Origin: Symbiobacteriaceae bacterium
GTDB taxonomy: Bacteria > Bacillota_E > Symbiobacteriia > Symbiobacteriales > Symbiobacteriaceae
Length of the DNA: 6,414 nucleotides
Reading direction: 5' to 3'
Assembly: GCA_027356675.1 (NCBI GenBank)
Contig: DAHVXO010000272.1
Location: 1 to 6,414 of the forward strand
Shown piece by piece: positions 1-6,092 of the stretch. The first letter of the stretch is position 1. Each line of letters begins with the position of its first letter. The notes below the pieces were generated by a model that was not told the origin of the DNA, searched no databases, and saw nothing but the letters and a program-made list of their open reading frames with translations. The position numbers and the translations under genes are program-made.

Positions 1-1
1 A

Positions 2-242
2 TCCGAGATCTCTGGGTTCGGCATCGTCGGCGTGCTGGTCTAATTGCTGACTGCGCCGGTCACAATGCTCGTGCTATGGGAACTGAGGCTGGCCCCCGCA
101 CTCGCTGGCTTGCTCTTTGCCATGGGCGGCGGAGGCCGTGACCCCCAACCGGCTGATGGGTCGGGTCGGCGCCACCGTGCAGGCGCGAACCACCAGACAC
201 AGACGGAATATCATCCTGCGAGGGCCAGATACGTCTACGTGA
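2..242 (+). pseudogene. Frameshifted fragment resembling an MFS (DHA3/MFS_3-type) exporter
   Basis: The frame starting at base 2 has an in-frame TAA at 41-43. It then resumes with a hydrophobic stretch (LLTAPVTMLVLWELRLAPAL, about 44-103, continuing GLLFAMGG) that looks like a membrane helix. From about 132 a different frame reads EAVTPNRLMGRVGATVQ (132-182) and ends at TGA (240-242). A T-P-(N/D)-R-L-x-G-R-V-x-A motif after a helix is typical of MFS exporters of the DHA3 group, where it lies in a cytoplasmic loop before the next helix. Here the next helix is missing. A stop, a frame change and the lost 3' part together indicate a decayed gene, possibly continuing left of the window. The motif is short, so the family call is tentative. 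Confidence 0.4.
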
Positions 243-270
243 CAGCGGTACACATGCTCCGCGCGGACAA

Positions 271-461
271 GACATATCAATCCATAGGCGTAACCTATGG
301 CCCTAGGGGAAAAACGGACCCAGGACCCTCTGGCACGGTCCCGGTACCCATACCGAACCTATGGGTGCACAATCCATCCATAACCTCACCCTATGGAGCA
401 GCCCCGTGGATGCCCAATCGCGCCATCTGGATGCCCCAGCGCACATCCGGTCCATAGGCGC
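271..461. repeat. Cluster of three degenerate ~21-bp direct repeats
   Basis: Three related segments lie at 271-291, 366-386 and 439-461. On the plus strand each reads roughly (G)CACA-ATC-(2-4 bases)-TCCATA followed by GGCG (first and third) or ACCT (second). TCCATAGGCG is identical at 281-290 and 451-460. The inverse word CCTATGG also appears at 294-300, 358-364 and 390-396, so CCTATGG or CCATAGG occurs five times in about 180 bases. A nearby pair of TGGATGCCC (407-415 and 428-436, 21 bases apart) may be a further diverged unit. Unit spacing is irregular, which does not fit CRISPR. The function is unknown. Confidence 0.5.
282..300. repeat. Inverted repeat CCATAGG-N5-CCTATGG
   Basis: Perfect 7-bp arms (282-288 and 294-300) lie around CGTAA, next to the 8-bp palindrome CCCTAGGG (301-308). 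It is part of the repeat cluster at 271-461. It could be a protein-binding site or a small hairpin; there is no T-tract, so it is not a terminator. Confidence 0.5.
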
Positions 462-514
462 ACACTATCGGTACATATCCGCGCGTTAAAACGCCATTTG
501 GCGCGGGATTTAGC

Positions 515-756
515 ATGCACTGGACTCTCGGCCGCTCGCTTGCCCTGTTTACCGTCTTGGGCTTTGCCCTGATCCATGGGTTCCGGCCCATCGAGTTCGC
601 CAAGGGAACGGCGCTTGTGCACCAGGTCTGGGGGCCCCAGCAACTACTACGCCAAGGCGACCATTGTGGGAGAGGGGCTCCCGTACGACCAAAACCGGGT
701 GACGCTCTCAGCGGTCCAGGACCGGTTTGGTCTGCCTGCCTCACATCCCGCGCACC
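515..756 (+). pseudogene. Frame-broken fragment resembling a GMC oxidoreductase (gluconate 2-dehydrogenase-like), C-terminal region
   Basis: Three frames must be joined. The first (515 to about 640) contains GFRPIEFAKGTALVHQVWGP. The second (from about 643) reads NYYAKATIVGEGLPY then DQNRVTLSAVQDRFGLP, up to about 738. The third gives LPHIPRTE (about 733-756). The pattern of a Tyr-rich stretch, G-E-x-LP, N-R-V-T-L and D-x-F/Y-GLP-x-PHI is typical of the C-terminal half of GMC flavoproteins, especially the gluconate 2-dehydrogenase flavoprotein subunit. The FAD-binding N-terminus and the His-containing catalytic end are both absent. The first frame change falls at the palindrome CTGGGGGCCCCAG (628-640), so a sequencing or assembly slip there cannot be excluded, but the second change and both missing ends point to true decay. 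Confidence 0.5.
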
Positions 757-839
757 GAGGCTGCCCCTGCAGTTGGATACACCGGCTGCTCCGGGTGCAG
801 ACTAACCAGCGGCAGGGCGGGGCCGGTTTGGATCGGGAC

Positions 840-956
840 TCAAAAACCCGCCAGGAACCTCGTTGCAACCGGGAGCAACTCGAAAACGACTAGTCGAATC
901 GCCTCGGTGAAACAGAAGACCGTCAGGGCCACGAGGACCTTTTCCTGTGCCGACAC
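840..956 (-). CDS. Small hydrophobic protein (38 aa), possible SOS-controlled membrane peptide
   Basis: This is an unrecognised short ORF from GTG (956-954) to TGA (842-840). It is preceded by AAAGGGTGA (970-962) with a 5-base spacer, a better ribosome binding site than the ATPase gene has. The product begins MSAQEKVLVALTVF and is hydrophobic from residue 7 to the end. It is broken at intervals by charged residues (K6, E18, R21, E26, R33), so it could form an amphipathic or membrane-inserted helix pair. An in-frame GTG three codons upstream (965) is the alternative start. The LexA-like palindrome 69 bases upstream on the same strand suggests damage-inducible expression. Small SOS-induced membrane peptides are known (TisB in E. 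coli; the larger division inhibitors YneA and SosA in Gram-positives), but no sequence similarity to them is claimed. It could also be a chance ORF in degraded DNA; it lies antisense to no recognised gene fragment. Confidence 0.4.
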   Translation of the reverse strand: MSAQEKVLVALTVFCFTEAIRLVVFELLPVATRFLAGF

Positions 957-1024
957 CGGATTCACCCTTTCAGGTGGATTCCGGCTCCCGCCTCTGCCAG
1001 TATCTTACTTCTACATAGAAGGTG

Positions 1025-1038
1025 CGAACTTTTGTTCG
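1025..1038. promoter_or_regulatory. Candidate LexA (SOS) box
   Basis: CGAACTTTTGTTCG is a perfect palindrome apart from its TTTT centre, and the arms extend to TGCGAAC/GTTCGCA (1023-1040). The GAAC-N4-GTTC core is the Gram-positive LexA (DinR) operator core. The central TTTT does not follow the purine/pyrimidine preference of the B. subtilis consensus, and the site could also be read as a 7-bp RNA hairpin. It lies right after the terminator T-tract on the minus strand and 69 bases before the small ORF at 956-840. No strong -35/-10 pair was found on either strand; TAAGAT (1008-1003, minus) is the best -10-like box. Confidence 0.5.
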
Positions 1039-1042
1039 CATA

Positions 1043-1083
1043 CCAAGAAAACAGCGGCCGCTCTTCAGGAGGGCCGCTTTGGT
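1043..1083 (-). terminator. Intrinsic terminator, probable end of the importer operon
   Basis: On the minus strand AGCGGCC (1078-1072) pairs with GGCCGCT (1059-1053). Inside, CTC (1071-1069) pairs with GAG (1063-1061) around loop CTGAA, with one bulged C. The stem is followed by GTTTTCTTGG (1052-1043), a short T-rich tract. Outer TTGGT/ACCAA bases (1079-1083 with 1042-1046) could extend it. It lies about 250 bases past the last permease stop, with no other good candidate between. On the plus strand the stem is followed only by TTTGG, so activity in that direction would be weaker. Confidence 0.65.
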
Positions 1084-1138
1084 CACGTTGCGCCAGAGTT
1101 TGCGTTTCTCCTGCTGAATCAGATGGTGTCTGTATCTG

Positions 1139-1255
1139 GAGGGGCGTGCCGAATTCTTGGAGGCGAGATTGGCATTCGAGCGGGGGCTGGCGATCGCTGA
1201 GGCGGCCTGCGGCCCCCATCACCCCAGGGCGGTCACTTGCCTGCACATGAGCTTA
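1139..1255 (+). pseudogene. Single TPR-repeat remnant
   Basis: The plus-strand frame reads EGRAEFLEARLAFERGLAI (1139-1195), then AEAACGPHHPRAVTCLHMSL (1196-1255). This fits the tandem tetratricopeptide pattern G-x-x-x-EA-x-x-x-x-ERALAI-x-E-x-x-x-GP-x-HP-x-x-A-x-x-L-x-x-L, as in TPR_10/TPR_12 arrays of regulatory and NB-ARC/CHAT-type proteins. A stop at 1115-1117 lies upstream in this frame and similarity ends at 1255, so only one 42-residue-type unit survives, with no plausible gene around it. It is probably a leftover of a multi-repeat gene. It lies in the 3' untranslated region of the importer operon, on the opposite strand. Confidence 0.5.
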
Positions 1256-1333
1256 CGGAGAGAACGAATACAGAGTGGCGTTCGGCTCCATCAATGCCAT
1301 CTCACAAACCAAAAGCCGGGTGCCAGGCATTCC

Positions 1334-2221
1334 CTAGTGCGCCTTCTCGTACGGCACACCATCCGCCGCAGGCGCCGTAGCCCGACCCACCACACCGGCC
1401 AGGGCCAGCATGGTCAGGACATACGGCGCCATGGCCAGGAACTGGTACGGCACCTTCATGTCCATGGCCTGGAACAGCGTGCCCAGGGCATCCGCCGCGC
1501 CAAAGAGCAGGGAGGCGGCAACCGCACCCAGCGGGTTCCACTTGCCGAAGATCATCGCTGCGATGGCGATGAAGCCGCGACCAGCGGTCATCCCGTTGGA
1601 GAAGCGCGAGAGCATGCCGATGGAGAGGCTCGCCCCACCCAGACCCGCAAAGACCCCTGAGAGCAATACACCCCAATACCGCATGCGCTGCACGTTGATG
1701 CCGACCGTATCCGCCGCCAGCGGATGCTCGCCAACGGCCCGTAGCCGCAGACCCCACGGCGTCCGCCAGAGTACGAACTGGGAAAAGACCGCCAGGGCGA
1801 AGGCCGCCCAGACAAACAGGTTAAACGGCCCCAAGTCGGGGATCTTCGCTACGGATGGAGACTGGCCGGCCTGCCCCCAGACCCGGGCCAACATGAACTC
1901 GGTGAACCCGGCCGCGAGCAGGTTGATGGCGACCCCGCTCACGACCTGGTTGGCATGGTAGCGAATCGAGGCCACAGCATGGATCCCAGCGATCGCCATG
2001 CCGACGACTACAGCACCCAGCAGCCCGATCCAGGCTGAATTGAAGGCATAGGAGAAGTAGACACCGGCCCACGCCCCGACCAGCATGATGCCGTCGAGGG
2101 CGATGTTGACCACGCCGGACCGCTCGGAGAAGACGCCGCCCAGAGCAGCGAGCACCAGCGGGGTCGCAGCCCGGAGCGTGGAGGCCAGCAGGAGCACTAG
2201 TGTCGAAATCAGCAGGCTCAT
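1334..2221 (-). CDS. ABC importer inner-membrane permease, second subunit (BPD_transp_2 family, nucleoside-type)
   Basis: 295 residues with repeated hydrophobic segments (about 4-30, 44-60, 64-86, 94-110, 134-151, 183-203, 217-226, 232-246, 262-280). It pairs with the preceding permease. Family marks are GGVFSERSGVVNIALDGIM (28-46) and RAVGEHPLAADTVGINV (161-177, the coupling loop), followed by the Gly-rich SGVFAGLGGASL (188-199). The length near 300 is usual for the smaller permease of these importers (YufQ/NupC-partner type). The start is ATG at 2221, overlapping the previous stop in an ATGA arrangement (4 bases); GAGGTG lies 8 bases upstream. It is the last gene of the operon and ends at TAG (1336-1334). 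About 250 bases of 3' untranslated sequence separate it from the likely terminator. Confidence 0.93.
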   Translation of the reverse strand: MSLLISTLVLLLASTLRAATPLVLAALGGVFSERSGVVNIALDGIMLVGAWAGVYFSYAFNSAWIGLLGAVVVGMAIAGIHAVASIRYHANQVVSGVAINLLAAGFTEFMLARVWGQAGQSPSVAKIPDLGPFNLFVWAAFALAVFSQFVLWRTPWGLRLRAVGEHPLAADTVGINVQRMRYWGVLLSGVFAGLGGASLSIGMLSRFSNGMTAGRGFIAIAAMIFGKWNPLGAVAASLLFGAADALGTLFQAMDMKVPYQFLAMAPYVLTMLALAGVVGRATAPAADGVPYEKAH

Positions 2222-3291
2222 GGTGCCTTCACCTCGCTCCTCGCCTGACGCTGTTTGAGGAACCGCCAGAGTCCCTCAGCCGCCACAAAGAAGATCACCG
2301 TGCCCTGCACGATCCAGACCACCGCCTTGGGCACGTCGGCGGCCGCCTGCATCAGCGGGCCACCCCGCTCCAGGGCGCCGAACAGGACCGCTGCCAGTAC
2401 CACCCCCAGGGGATGGTTGCGGCCTACCAGGGCCACGGCGATACCGTCGAAGCCGTACCCCACAAAGCCCATGGGCTCAAAGAAGCGGTGGGTCACGCCC
2501 AGGACCTGGACCCCACCGGCCAATCCGCCCAGTGCACCCGAGAGGGCCATCGCCAGGACGATATTCGCCTTCACATTGATGCCACCGTACTCCGCGGCGC
2601 CGGGCGAGAGGCCCACCGCCCGGATCTCATACCCGGCGGGTGTCCGCCACAGGAAGAACCAGACCAGGGCGGCGGCGCCCAGGGCGATCCACAGTCCAGG
2701 GTGGAGCCGGGACTCGGCGATCAGCCCCTGCGTCAGCAGGGCTGTCTCCCTGACCGGAAAGGTGGCGGACCCCGTGTTGCTGGGTGCCCGCAGGTAGGTC
2801 AACAGCAGCCAGTTGCCCAACCAGAGGCCGATGTAGTTGAGCATGATCGTGTTGATGACTTCATGCACGCCCCGGTAAGCCTTGAGCAACCCGGCGATCG
2901 ATGCCCACGCCGCGGCCGCCAGCATGCCCACCAGAAGCGCCACGGCTGGATGCAGCCACCCCGGGAGCCGGAGCGAAACCCCCGCCCACGCTGTGGCGAG
3001 CTGCGCGACCAGGTACTGTCCTTCCACACCGATGTTGAAGAGGCCGCAGCGGAAGGCCAGGGCCACCGCCAGGCCGGTGAAGACCAGGGGAATGCTGGAG
3101 ACCAGCGTCTCGCCGATCATTCGGGGTTCACCGGCGACCGCCGTCGCGAACGCCTGATAGGCCTTGACCGGATCCTTCCCCGCGATCAAGATGAACAATG
3201 TGCCCATGAGCAGGCCAGCGACCACCGACAGCACGGGGACCGTGAGCGAATCCACGGCCTGGGACAGCAGCGTCTTCAGACGGTTAGCCAC
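2218..3291 (-). CDS. ABC importer inner-membrane permease, first subunit (BPD_transp_2 family, nucleoside-type)
   Basis: 357 residues, hydrophobic throughout, with many membrane segments (for example about 16-38, 64-80, 113-135, 151-165, 201-215, 244-265, 285-305, 324-338). It is one half of the transmembrane channel. Family marks are ALAFRCGLFNIGVEGQ (77-92), GVHEVINTIMLNYI (141-154) and RAVGLSPGAAEYGGI (224-238). The last is the cytoplasmic EAA-like coupling loop that contacts the ATPase. The length (about 350) fits the larger permease of BMP-linked systems (YufP/NupC type). The start is GTG at 3291, chosen because GGGAGG lies at 3305-3300 with an 8-base spacer, inside the 3' end of the ATPase gene. 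The two genes overlap by 8 bases, indicating translational coupling. The gene ends in TGA, sharing bases with the ATG of the next gene. Confidence 0.93.
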   Translation of the reverse strand: MANRLKTLLSQAVDSLTVPVLSVVAGLLMGTLFILIAGKDPVKAYQAFATAVAGEPRMIGETLVSSIPLVFTGLAVALAFRCGLFNIGVEGQYLVAQLATAWAGVSLRLPGWLHPAVALLVGMLAAAAWASIAGLLKAYRGVHEVINTIMLNYIGLWLGNWLLLTYLRAPSNTGSATFPVRETALLTQGLIAESRLHPGLWIALGAAALVWFFLWRTPAGYEIRAVGLSPGAAEYGGINVKANIVLAMALSGALGGLAGGVQVLGVTHRFFEPMGFVGYGFDGIAVALVGRNHPLGVVLAAVLFGALERGGPLMQAAADVPKAVVWIVQGTVIFFVAAEGLWRFLKQRQARSEVKAP

Positions 3292-4783
3292 GCGCGCTAC
3301 CTCCCGCCATCAGGAGACCAAGTCCCTCTTCAGTGGCCTCGCCCGCCGGGATCTCGGCCACGACCTGACCCTTGAACATCACCAGGATGCGGTCGGCCAG
3401 CGACATCACCTCATCGAGTTCCAGGGAGAGCAGCAGGACCGCCTTGCCGGCATCCCGCTCCGCCACCAGCCGTTTGTGGATGAACTCGATGGCCCCCACG
3501 TCCAGGCCACGGGTGGGTTGGGCTGCCACCAGTACGTCAGGCCGCCGGGTGATCTCCCGCCCGACAATCACCTTCTGCTGGTTGCCACCGGAGAGCTGAC
3601 GGGCCAGGAACTCGGGCCGGGGCGGCCGGACATCGAAGGCCTGAATCACCAGCTCGGACAGTTCCCGCATCAGCCGGTAATTGAGCAGACCCCAGGATGC
3701 GACCTTGCGCTGCGAGCCGAGGACGTTGTTTTCGGAGACAGTGAAGTCCAGCACGAGGCCGCGCTGCTGCCGGTCCTCGGGGATATGCCCGACCCCGGAC
3801 TCCCGGACCTGGCGAGGCGTCTGCCCGAGGATATTATGGCCGTTGACCAGCACCTGACCGCCCGTAGCGGTCCGCAGACCAGCCAGCACTTCCACCAACT
3901 CGGTCTGGCCGTTGCCGTCGACGCCGGCGATGCCCACGATCTCGCCCGCCCGGACGTTGAAACTTACTTCCCGCAGGGCAGGAAGGCCGTGTTCATTCTT
4001 GGCGGTCAGGCCCTGCACCTCCAGCACCGGGTGGCGTGGCTGCGAGGCCGCCTTCGCCACATGCAGGGTGACCTCGCGACCGACCATCATGGCGGCGAGT
4101 TCGCTCTCGGTCCGGCCGGCGGTATCCACGGTCGCGATGGTCTTACCGCGACGGATGACCGTGACCCGATCGGCGAGGTGGAGGACTTCCTTCAACTTAT
4201 GGGTGATGATGATGATGGTCCGGCCCTGTGCCACGAGGCTCTTCATGATCTGACCGAGTTCAAGCACTTCCTGAGGGGTGAGGACGGCCGTGGGTTCGTC
4301 GAGAATCAGCAACTCGGCGCCGCGGTAGAGGGCCTTGAGGATCTCCACCCGCTGCTGCTGGCCCACGCTGATGCTCTCAATCCGGGCGTGCGGATCCACC
4401 TTGAGGCCATAGCGGTCGGAAATCTCCTGAACGTCGGCGGTGGCCTTCTGCATGTCAAGGACGCCGCCCTTGCGCGGCTCCCGTCCCAGGACGATATTCT
4501 CGGCCACGGTGAAGACCGGGATCAGCATGAAGTGCTGGTGCACCATGCCGATGCCCAGGGCAATGGCCTGACCGGGGCTGCCAATCTTGACCGGGTGGCC
4601 CTTCCATTCGATAGTCCCCGCATCGGCGCTGTACAGGCCGTAGAGGATGTTCATCAGCGTCGACTTGCCGGCCCCGTTCTCGCCAAGAAGGGCGTGGATC
4701 TCGCCAGGGCGGACCGCCAGGTCAATCCGGTCGTTGGCGACCAGGGCGCCGAAGCGCTTGGTGATTCCCGTGAGTTTGAGCAT
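3284..4783 (-). CDS. ABC importer ATP-binding protein with two nucleotide-binding domains (nucleoside/sugar type)
   Basis: 499 residues, the usual size for the fused double ATPase of BMP-dependent and sugar importers (YufO, NupB, RbsA-like). It energises transport from the cytoplasmic face. Domain 1 (about 1-240) has a complete site: Walker A GENGAGKST (34-42), Q-loop VHQH (81-84), signature SVGQQQ (139-144, in place of LSGGQ), Walker B LLILDEPTA (158-166) and H-loop His195. Domain 2 (about 252-497) has a degenerate Walker A GVDGNGQTE (287-295) without the catalytic Lys, a good signature LSGGNQQK (397-404) and a Walker B ending in AAQPTRGLD (420-428), where the usual DE is AQ. This asymmetry is normal for the family, so one competent ATP site is expected. 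The start is ATG at 4783. No convincing Shine-Dalgarno sequence precedes it; the 3' arm of a strong hairpin ends 9 bases upstream. The gene overlaps the next one by 8 bases. Confidence 0.95.
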   Translation of the reverse strand: MLKLTGITKRFGALVANDRIDLAVRPGEIHALLGENGAGKSTLMNILYGLYSADAGTIEWKGHPVKIGSPGQAIALGIGMVHQHFMLIPVFTVAENIVLGREPRKGGVLDMQKATADVQEISDRYGLKVDPHARIESISVGQQQRVEILKALYRGAELLILDEPTAVLTPQEVLELGQIMKSLVAQGRTIIIITHKLKEVLHLADRVTVIRRGKTIATVDTAGRTESELAAMMVGREVTLHVAKAASQPRHPVLEVQGLTAKNEHGLPALREVSFNVRAGEIVGIAGVDGNGQTELVEVLAGLRTATGGQVLVNGHNILGQTPRQVRESGVGHIPEDRQQRGLVLDFTVSENNVLGSQRKVASWGLLNYRLMRELSELVIQAFDVRPPRPEFLARQLSGGNQQKVIVGREITRRPDVLVAAQPTRGLDVGAIEFIHKRLVAERDAGKAVLLLSLELDEVMSLADRILVMFKGQVVAEIPAGEATEEGLGLLMAGGSARG

Positions 4784-4792
4784 CTTGCAGGA

Positions 4793-4822
4793 GAAGGGCG
4801 GGACGAATCCGTCCCGCCCTTC
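4793..4822 (-). promoter_or_regulatory. Intercistronic hairpin before the ATPase start
   Basis: A perfect 13-bp GC-rich inverted repeat pairs 4793-4805 with 4810-4822 across a 4-base loop (4806-4809). It lies in the 73-base gap between the lipoprotein stop and the ATPase ATG. There is no T-run on the minus strand after the stem; TCCTGCAAG and then the ATG follow, so it is not a standard intrinsic terminator. Hairpins in this place in binding-protein operons (malE-malF is the known example) protect the upstream mRNA and reduce downstream expression. Here the stem ends 9 bases from the ATPase ATG, roughly where a ribosome binding site would be. The structure is seen; the role is inferred. Confidence 0.7.
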
Positions 4823-4856
4823 GACCCCCTTTCGTCAAGGGCTGATAAAACCGGTC

Positions 4857-5927
4857 CTAGAGCTTGGGGACTTCCCAGCCTTCAAACTTCTTCATGTCGT
4901 TGGGGACGTTGACCTTGCCGGCCTTGATGGCGTCAGCCCACTTGTCAACGAGCGCCTTGGTGTCGGCGGGCATCTTGTCCCACGCGGTGGTGTCGGAGTA
5001 GCCAACGCCGTTCTCCTTGAGGCCCATGACCATGGTCTTGCCGCCAGGGAAGTTGCCTTCCTTGGTCTGCTTGGAGATGTCGAAGACGGCGTTGTCGACC
5101 CGCTTCATCATGGAGGAGATGACCCAGTCAGGGGCGAGCTTCTTCTGGTCGCTATCGACGCCGATGGCGAAGACCTTCTTCTCCGCGGCGGCCGCAATGA
5201 CCCCGTCACCGGTCCCGCCGGAAGCGTGGAAGATCACATCAGCGCCCTTGCCGATCATGGTCAGGGCAACTTCCTTGCCCTTGGCGGCATCGACAAAGGA
5301 GGCAGCGTAGATAGTGATGACTTCGATCTTGGGATCGACCGCCTTGACGCCGGCCTTGAAGCCTGCCTCAAAGTGATGGATCACGTCGACGTCCATACCA
5401 CCCACGAAGCCGACCTTCTTGGACTTGGTGGTCTTGGCGGCGAGGACACCCATCAGGAACGAGCCTTCCTCTTCCTTGAAGACCACGGAGGCCACGTTGG
5501 GGTTCGGGACGACGGAGTCGATGATCGCGTATTTCTGGTTCGGGGACTTCTTGGACATCTTGTCGACCGCGTCCGTCATGAGGAAGCCGATGCCCCAGAT
5601 CAGGTCGTTCTTCAGATCGGCGAGGGACTGAAAGTTGGTTTCGTAGTCTTCCTGACGCTTGGACTCAACGGCCTTGATCTCGGCCTTGAGGTCCTTCTCG
5701 GCGCGCTGCAGGCCACGGTAAGCAGCGGCGTTGAATGAATTGTCGTTGAGGCCGCCCACGTCGCTGGACATGGCTACCTTGAACGGGGTCTCCTTCTTGG
5801 GCTCCGGTGCCGCAGGTGCAGTCGTCTTCGGCTCTTCCTTCTTGGTCTCCTTGGCCCCACCACAACCGGACAGGATCGAGAGCGCAATCGCCAGTACCGA
5901 GATCGCTGCTACCCATTTGCGACGCAT
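4857..5927 (-). CDS. BMP/PnrA-family substrate-binding lipoprotein of an ABC importer (probably nucleoside)
   Basis: 356 residues. This is the extracytoplasmic binding protein that hands substrate to the downstream ATPase and permeases. The N-terminus is a lipoprotein signal: basic MRRK, a hydrophobic core (residues 5-19) and lipobox LSGC with the lipidated Cys at 22. A flexible Lys/Glu/Pro linker follows (about 25-48). The mature domain starts at FKVAMSSDVGGLNDNSFN (49-66), the hallmark first strand and Asn-Asp/Ser-Phe-Asn ligand loop of the BMP family (Treponema PnrA, BmpA, Med-like proteins). Further family segments are FVGGMD (174-179), HASGGTGDGV (234-243) and AIGVDSDQ (254-261); the last contains the Asp expected to contact ribose. 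In-frame ATGs also exist at 5960 and 5984 and the frame is open to 6086. The 5927 start was chosen because it gives a correct signal peptide and has AGAGGGGG upstream (5946-5939, an 11-base spacer, rather long). Nucleoside specificity is inferred from the family. Confidence 0.93.
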   Translation of the reverse strand: MRRKWVAAISVLAIALSILSGCGGAKETKKEEPKTTAPAAPEPKKETPFKVAMSSDVGGLNDNSFNAAAYRGLQRAEKDLKAEIKAVESKRQEDYETNFQSLADLKNDLIWGIGFLMTDAVDKMSKKSPNQKYAIIDSVVPNPNVASVVFKEEEGSFLMGVLAAKTTKSKKVGFVGGMDVDVIHHFEAGFKAGVKAVDPKIEVITIYAASFVDAAKGKEVALTMIGKGADVIFHASGGTGDGVIAAAAEKKVFAIGVDSDQKKLAPDWVISSMMKRVDNAVFDISKQTKEGNFPGGKTMVMGLKENGVGYSDTTAWDKMPADTKALVDKWADAIKAGKVNVPNDMKKFEGWEVPKL

Positions 5928-6092
5928 CTTCTGTGGTACCCCCTCTGCGGAATTGGACATCGTATCAGTCTGTAATGATATCATTTCAGCCCCGGAATTA
6001 CCACTTGGTGAACACCTGTGCTTATAAGTTGTAGCTTGGGAATTCACACCTGTTTGGATAGTGGCGGGTGGCATAAGACTGACCACGCAGAC
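5928..6092 (-). promoter_or_regulatory. Leader of the importer operon: candidate promoter with repeated ACAGGTGT boxes and a palindrome
   Basis: This is the 165-base gap between the peptidase gene and the lipoprotein gene, read on the minus strand. TTATAA (6027-6022) is a possible -10 box. The matching -35 would be GTGTGA (6049-6044, 16-base spacer), only 3 of 6 to consensus, as expected for an activated or weak promoter. Two exact direct copies of ACAGGTGT (6053-6046 and 6019-6012, 34 bases apart) flank this candidate; the first overlaps the -35 and the second sits near the expected transcript start. Further down, AATGATATCATT (5974-5985) is a perfect 12-bp palindrome that extends to an imperfect 18-bp one (5971-5988). 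Purine-riboswitch features were looked for and not recognised. The repeats are directly visible; the promoter assignment is weak. Confidence 0.35.

Noticed and set aside
44..457. A 137-codon plus-strand ORF as an intact gene
   Set aside because: Only its first part is membrane-like. The rest has no recognisable domain and runs through the repeat cluster, and the better family match switches frame at about 132.
271..461. CRISPR array
   Set aside because: Repeats are too diverged, irregularly spaced, only three in number, and no cas gene is present.
515..805. A 96-codon plus-strand ORF as a small membrane protein
   Set aside because: The hydrophobic start lacks a ribosome binding site, and the protein-like signal moves to another frame at about 640, which fits a decayed GMC gene better.
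804..828. Terminator after the 38-codon ORF
   Set aside because: AACC(A/G)GC-type arms pair over 7 bases including one G-T, but the loop is 11 bases and no T-tract follows on the minus strand.
3284..3530. Loss of Walker A Lys and Walker B Asp-Glu in the second ATPase domain as a defect
   Set aside because: A degenerate second site is usual for double-domain ATPases of this importer family, so it is not a sign of inactivation.
2200..5738. Long plus-strand open frames at 2200-3375, 3164-4912 and 4647-5738
   Set aside because: They lie antisense to the importer genes, whose minus-strand proteins carry clear family motifs. Their translations are low-complexity His/Arg/Gln- or Asp/Val/Leu-rich mirrors produced by GC-rich codon use.
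5928..6086. N-terminal extension of the binding lipoprotein up to 6086, or starts at 5984 or 5960
   Set aside because: The extension would bury the lipoprotein signal peptide 53 residues inside the protein, and the alternative starts lack a ribosome binding site.
5928..6092. Purine riboswitch in the leader of the importer operon
   Set aside because: The conserved core and three-way junction stems could not be recognised; only short direct repeats and a palindrome are visible.
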